This document shows, piece after piece, positions 59,168-64,000 of a stretch of 64,000 nt of DNA. The position numbers and the translations under genes are program-made. Every line of letters starts with the position of its first letter. Position 1 is the stretch's first letter. The notes under the pieces are model-generated. The model did not search any database. It was not told the DNA's origin and was given only the letters and a program-made list of their open reading frames with translations. Source of the stretch: Branchiostoma floridae (lineage: Eukaryota; Chordata; Leptocardii; Amphioxiformes; Branchiostomatidae); contig NC_049987.1 of the NCBI RefSeq assembly GCF_000003815.2, positions 16,130,218 through 16,194,217 on the forward strand, in the 5' to 3' direction.

Positions 59168-59735
59168 TTAAAGGCGTAAACGAAGCGGAAGTTGTTGGTT
59201 TTTGAAGCCTTCAATAATCCGTCTAAGTATGTGGATTTGTTGTGCGCAGCTGCGACCTTCCCTGAATCCAGCCTGGTTCCTCCTCAGGATGGGGTCTATG
59301 TGGCTACGTATCCTGTTCAGGAGGATTTTGTTGTAAACCTTTGCAGCAATAGACATAAGTGAAATTCCTCTGTAGTTTGTCATTTGAGTTAAGTCACCTT
59401 TCTTGGGCAATGGAATAATGATGTTGGTAGTCCACTGTTCAGGAGGTACATGGGTAGAATATACTTCAACGCAGAAGTTGTGTAAGTCTTTTGTTATTGT
59501 GGAACCGCCACCCTGGAGAGCTTCCACTGTGGTCCCATCATCCATCCCGGCTGGCTTGTTTCGTTTGAGTTGTTTTATGGCTAGCTGCGTTTCCTCAAAA
59601 GAGGGTGGATCTGTGAGAATGGGGAGGTCTTCCTCTGCTGGTAGAGGCAGGTTCTTTGCAGAGCTGATGGTGTTGTTAAGTAGGGAGCTGAAGTATTCCC
59701 TCCATTCAGAGAGAAGCTCTGTATCACTAGACACC
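59168..59735 (-). mobile_element. LINE reverse-transcriptase fragment, truncated at both ends
   Basis: The open minus frame contains LLSEWREYFSSLLNN, NKPAGMDDGTTVEALQ, PPEQWTTNIIIPLPKKGD, NYRGISLMSIAAKVYNKILL, RRNQAGFREGRSCAQQIHIL and FKNQQLPL. These are RT fingers motifs of a common invertebrate non-LTR family. The expected next block (FxDFKKAFDS, first catalytic Asp) is replaced by unrelated sequence at about 59190. Upstream it stops abruptly at a palindrome (59733). No stop occurs inside, so it is fairly young. Confidence 0.8.
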
Positions 59736-59801
59736 CGATACTGTTGTCATTAGCGTTTCTTGTCGTTAAAAATGGGAAATCATTAGGCGATAGTATCGGG
59801 T
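59733..59801. repeat. Short palindrome beside the LINE breakpoint
   Basis: acccgatact (59733-59742) and agtatcgggt (59792-59801) form a 10-bp perfect inverted repeat. The loop word cattagcgtttcttgtcg recurs as a variant at about 59834. Confidence 0.6.
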
Positions 59802-59951
59802 ATAGATTACGATCCAGTGTTCCAGATCGCTGCCATTAGCGATGCTTGTCGGTGCTAGACTAATGACGCTGTGACGCGCATTGCGTGATGGGAGTCGAGC
59901 TGACCAGCTGATCAGCATGAAATGGCGGCCTTTTCGTAGCAGCGATAGCCC

Positions 59952-60090
59952 GGTATCCAACCGTATATAGCTCCCGGGTCTCTACTGTTCTCTCCGTATC
60001 AATATTAGCTCCCGAGCACTGTCCCGAGTCTCTTCTGTTCTCTCCGCAAATGGCAGACGAGTCTTGGGAGCTACAATATGGCTGGATACC
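59952..60090. mobile_element. Hairpin element (about 139 bp), copy 1
   Basis: The arms ggtatccaaccgtatatagc (59952 on) and its near complement ending at 60090 (gctggatacc) are about 31 bp. Inside, tcccgagtctcttctgttct is duplicated. A related copy lies at 63661-63731. Confidence 0.65.
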
Positions 60091-60099
60091 AGGCAAGAT

Positions 60100-62685
60100 G
60101 TAGCCTTATGTAACGTTACGATGTAAAATCAAGTACGCGTACGTAACGTTTATATATATTTTCAAAAGATTATAGCATCCGCGATGATAGCACCACATTG
60201 ATACTGATAGGAGCCATAGTTTTGATAGTTGCTTGTGGCACGAGGTATATTCACATCGGTAACCGCAAAATCTCGGCGTGCAATTACGGCTGTCAACGCT
60301 CCCGATCCCTGCCCAACAGGTGCACCTAGGTGAGTTTCAGTTTATTTATTTTGCCAGGAATACATCTAACGTATTAGTTATAACCTTTACATCATCACCA
60401 CAATTAAATTATGCACATTGTGGCTTTGTCTCTAGAACTGAACTCTTGTTTTCCTTATAATGATCGCATTGAAGATGTCACTGCAGATATAAACATTGAT
60501 TCAATTAAAGTTAGCTCCCATATATAAACTAGACAGTCAGTATCATGTGTCATATAATTTGTTACGGTTATAATGGTCAGTACTTACGTTATTATGCACA
60601 CTTTTTTGTTGTCGAGAATTTGACAAGATCTATTAATTAGTCTACATGAACAGACTGAAAGATAATATCACCTACAATTTACAATTATGCAGAATTTCTG
60701 TATTTCTAATTTGTTTACCTGCTCCTAACCTGTAAATGCAGAAATGTTTGCGGTGGATTTATGTTCGCGGTTTTCGCGTTGGCCACTTAACCGAACCGCA
60801 AATTCAAACCCACCGCAAACATTTTTCCATGGCACGGTGCTACGGTGAAGTGGAATCAGGTGAACCCTGGGAACAGCACTAATTATAAGGAAGTACTTCA
60901 TACTGTGACCATCCCAGCAGCTATAGAGGGGTGAATTGACCCCTATTAATACATAAACTAATAAAAATCCCAGACTGTCTACACGCTGGAAACAAGATTA
61001 GCATAAAATACTGGTCGAAAATTCACATATTTTTCTCTACTGGTTTTCAAGGAAACACTATCAAACCCTGCAGAATGGTCCAGATAGTTGTAACAAAGTT
61101 ACATAATCGAGGTCCTTATATCAGCAACTCCCAAATTTTGGGAAACCAATCTTGTGTTCAAATTGAAACTTTCAACTCTGCTCTGTCAACTTTGTATCAA
61201 AGTGTCTTTTTGGATCAACAACACATGATTGCAACTTGAAAATCTTCATTATAACTGAATTAGCTCTGACATTTATGTGTCTAGAAATATGGCTAATAAT
61301 CTGATGTCTATTTGTAAGTGTACCAACAGGGGCTATGTAGACTGTACATGGAACTGTCAGTTATGTCCCACAGTACCAGAGTAAGAAAAGCCAGCATATT
61401 CATTACTTTATATTCTGGGTTAGGTAAAGCTTTATGTATAATCATACATGTACTTCAATACCTTATGTAGTACCCTAATATCAAAATTGAATTGAAAATA
61501 AACTTGTGTTGGTCAGCTGTCTCGGTCAGCCTTCCCTGATATGAACTCCACCAGAGTCAACAGAAGACTGAGCTCTGGTAGTTTACGTTAGCCGAATTTT
61601 TTGGGTGGTTTTATAGTACGGGGTTGGTCTTTAAAGCCACAGCGAAATGTCCTTTTCCCTGCTAGTAGTGCTATCATGAAATTAAATCCCAGCGAACTTA
61701 AAAGCATTTTCAAATCATACTATAACTTATAGGTGGACAACCGTTGTGTGTGCAGGAAAACTTTGTAGTTTAATGATCACCAGTGCAGGTATTCAAGAAA
61801 AACAGTGATCCCAAATACATTATTATTATTATGATTCGGGTACTTTAGTATATTATAAGCACGATGTCAGGAACACATTTAGAGTCAATCTCAATTGCAT
61901 CTCCATCTCTTTAGACCAGGTACCATCAGTGCCTTACACTCATTGCTGAAAAAAATCAACTTTTTGCAGGGCAACGAGTGTAAGGAGGGCCAGTTAAGTA
62001 ATAAGGGCAAGGTATGGTGCCCAGGCTGTAACCATATGCATCCCGCTTCCACAAAAAATTAAATGACGGCTGAGCGGGAAGGTGGAGAATGTTGGGAAGC
62101 AAATAAAGCTGACACTCTTGTGTGCTGTATTTTCCCACTAATAAAGATGTCTACCAGCAATATTTGCCCCTTCAAATACAGAGGAAGTATACGTAGCATA
62201 TAATAATTTCATAATATATGGTAGATTTCGTGAAAATTCAGTGAACGATATGTTACAAAATTTCCTGCTTCTGCCTCTGGTTGTTGTATGTGCAATCCAC
62301 ACAGCATGGTTCACACAACATCCTTGATTGTAAAATTCTAGCTCATATACTGAATCAAAATGGAAATTAAACTAAATTTTATGTGTTGTCAGCCTTCATG
62401 TATCAAGTATTTTAGCATAATCAAGACCCCCATGTAGACCCTCTTTTAATAATATTGGTGCTGTCAGTTTCAAACTTCAGATTATTGTCACACACATGTA
62501 CATTGTCCCTTAGCTGAGCATAAACATTTTAGTACACACGGCACACACATTCCACACATTTATAACACCTTTATAATGCAGTGTTGAACAAGTCCACTTG
62601 CAATTAATTATATACAATTAGGTACAAATATCAAAATATTAAACGCAACATAATTACACCTCGTCCCGTCTCAAATGTTTATGGA
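60100..62685. other. Gene-poor, AT-rich stretch
   Basis: Apart from the hairpin at 60742-60823 I see no supported gene or ordered repeat. Short ORFs only. Confidence 0.45.
60742..60823. mobile_element. 82-bp hairpin element
   Basis: aaatgtttgcggtgg at one end and ccaccgcaaacattt at the other pair, and the pairing continues inward (cgcggtt/aaccgca). No ORF; a short MITE-like foldback. Confidence 0.7.
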
Positions 62686-62689
62686 ACAG

Positions 62690-63055
62690 CCGTCTCTTAC
62701 ATTTCTGCACACAGCATAACTACACCTTGCACACACATAGATACGCCTTGTCCTGACTTAAACTTTTCTGAGGCAACACTCCTGTGTTTCTCTTACATTT
62801 CTGCACACAGCATAACTGTCTGTGTACCTTGCACACACATAGATACGCCTTGTCCTGACTTTAACTTTTCTGAGGCAGTACTACTGTGTTTCTGTTACAT
62901 TTCTGCACACAGCATTACTCCACCTTGTCTTGTCATAAACGTTTCTGGGACAACAGTCCAGTGTTTCTGTTACAGTTCTGCACACACACATAGATACGCC
63001 TTCCTTGTCCTGGCTTAAACTTTTCTGAGGCAACAGTCCTGTGTTTCTGTCAAAG
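62690..63055 (+). repeat. About 100-bp minisatellite, about 4 units
   Basis: acatttctgcacacagcat begins at 62699, 62795 and 62897, with a variant at 62972. Units share agatacgccttgtcctgac and acttttctgaggca. Confidence 0.8.
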
Positions 63056-63056
63056 T

Positions 63057-63203
63057 TCATTCATCCATCCATTCATTCATTCATTCATTCATTCATTCAT
63101 TCATTCATTCATCCATCCATCCATCCATCCATCCATCCATCCATCCATCCATCCATTCATTCATTCATTCATTCATTCATTCATTCATTCATTCATTCAT
63201 TCA
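63057..63203 (+). repeat. (ATTC)n/(ATCC)n microsatellite
   Basis: A block of attc repeats, then atcc repeats, then attc repeats. The ORF reading SFIHSFIHP is a translation of it. Confidence 0.95.
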
Positions 63204-63205
63204 CA

Positions 63206-64000
63206 CAACACAAAAGATGGTGATAGAAATGTTGACCCTCCCCCTCAAAAGTTGCCTTCATTTAATAGATTTATTGAACCTAACCAAAAGGGGAAATGTT
63301 TCTGCTGATTTTATTTTTTTTTGATAATCATATCTCAAACTCTAAACTCAGTCTGTCAAAACATTTTATCTTACATGACAGTATCAACCACAAGATTAAC
63401 CACAAACACAACATTTCTTTTCACTATGATGAAATTAAGTCACCCACTAAGTTAAAATTTCTCCATCCCCTTCAGTATAGCTTGAGACAAGTGAAAAAAT
63501 TGCAAATCGGCGGGCTGCAAAATGGACCATTCTGAACCACCCCAGTTAAACTAGAGTACTAGTCGCTTAAGTATACTGTTAACCATTATTCGTATGACAT
63601 TTTTGTCACTTGCAATTAGCCCTCGGGCAAGAATTTGCAATGAAACTTATATATTATAGCCTGGTACTTGTATCCAGCTGTATTATAGCTCCCGAGTCTC
63701 TTTTGTCCTCTTCGCAAATATAAGATACCAGACTATCTATATTAAAAGTGGTTAAACTGGTACAAACCCCAAAACAGGAAGTAGAATACTCCACCAAACA
63801 GATTTCTTTGTAGCAAAATGGACCATTGCCCATTCACAACACAAACAATTAGGTCCAGGTTTAGGTCTGGACCTGGACCTGATCCTCTCACCTGGACTGT
63901 ACCTGTACCTGAATTTTCTGTACCAGTACCCATCGTTACTACATGCTAACAGTACCTAGTCTCTACGAGACTGACGATGCTGGCTATAATACTATTAATA
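63206..64000. other. No gene; hairpin element copy 2
   Basis: 63661-63731 carries ctggta...taccag with tagctcccgagtctctt, related to 59952-60090. A short GGTCCAGGT-rich stretch lies at 63852-63885. The window ends in AT-rich DNA. Confidence 0.5.

Noticed and set aside
63041-63223. ORF reading SFIHSFIHPSIHP
   Set aside because: Translation of the tetranucleotide microsatellite.
1-64000. tRNA and rRNA genes
   Set aside because: Scanned by eye for B-box-like and rRNA-like words; no convincing cloverleaf or rRNA stretch. A tRNA-scanning program was not available.

Overview
This is eukaryotic, animal-type DNA. It is AT-rich and intron-bearing, thin in genes and dense in repeats. A non-LTR retrotransposon of the CR1/L2 group, NXPE- and SGNH-like gene pieces, many minisatellites and hairpin repeats, and a transposase-like protein of a kind I remember from lancelets, cnidarians and hemichordates make a lancelet (Branchiostoma) my best guess. 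No sequence search backs the species call. There is no bacterial-style operon, rRNA, CRISPR array or convincing tRNA.

Layout. 0-1.2 kb: two minus-strand exons of an NXPE-like gene whose 3' part lies outside the window. 1.2-5 kb: repeats and a minus-strand exon-bearing unit present three times. 5.2-6.5 kb: broken SGNH-hydrolase-like reading frame. 6.8-14.8 kb: a TIR element, three LINE 3' ends and several minisatellites. 15.2-16.0 kb: two possible minus-strand exons. 16.5-17.8 kb: a foldback element with 9-bp target duplications. 22-26.5 kb: two large satellite arrays, one interrupted by a TA-flanked TIR element. 27.0-31.1 kb: a nearly full-length two-ORF LINE with an intact ORF2 and a stop codon in ORF1.

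The centre of interest is 34.3-47.7 kb. A plus-strand gene with ten identifiable exons (37484-42370) encodes a transposase-like protein. It sits head to head with a minus-strand Cys-rich frame (36603-37135), with about 350 bp between the starts. The pair is flanked by two inverted copies of a 1.2 kb block, whose inner 570 bp are identical by eye apart from one homopolymer. The transposase-like gene appears crippled: the exon needed to keep frame between exons 6 and 7 can be located, but it carries two in-frame stops. A 1.4 kb minisatellite of 128/129-bp units follows its stop codon.

47.7-64 kb is gene-poor: several repeats that open with a short palindrome, a tandem segmental duplication, a mariner-like MITE, more copies of the 34-47 kb repeat, a truncated LINE reverse transcriptase, palindromic elements and a tetranucleotide microsatellite. 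Gene models rest on splice-site and phase reasoning by eye; there is no transcript evidence.
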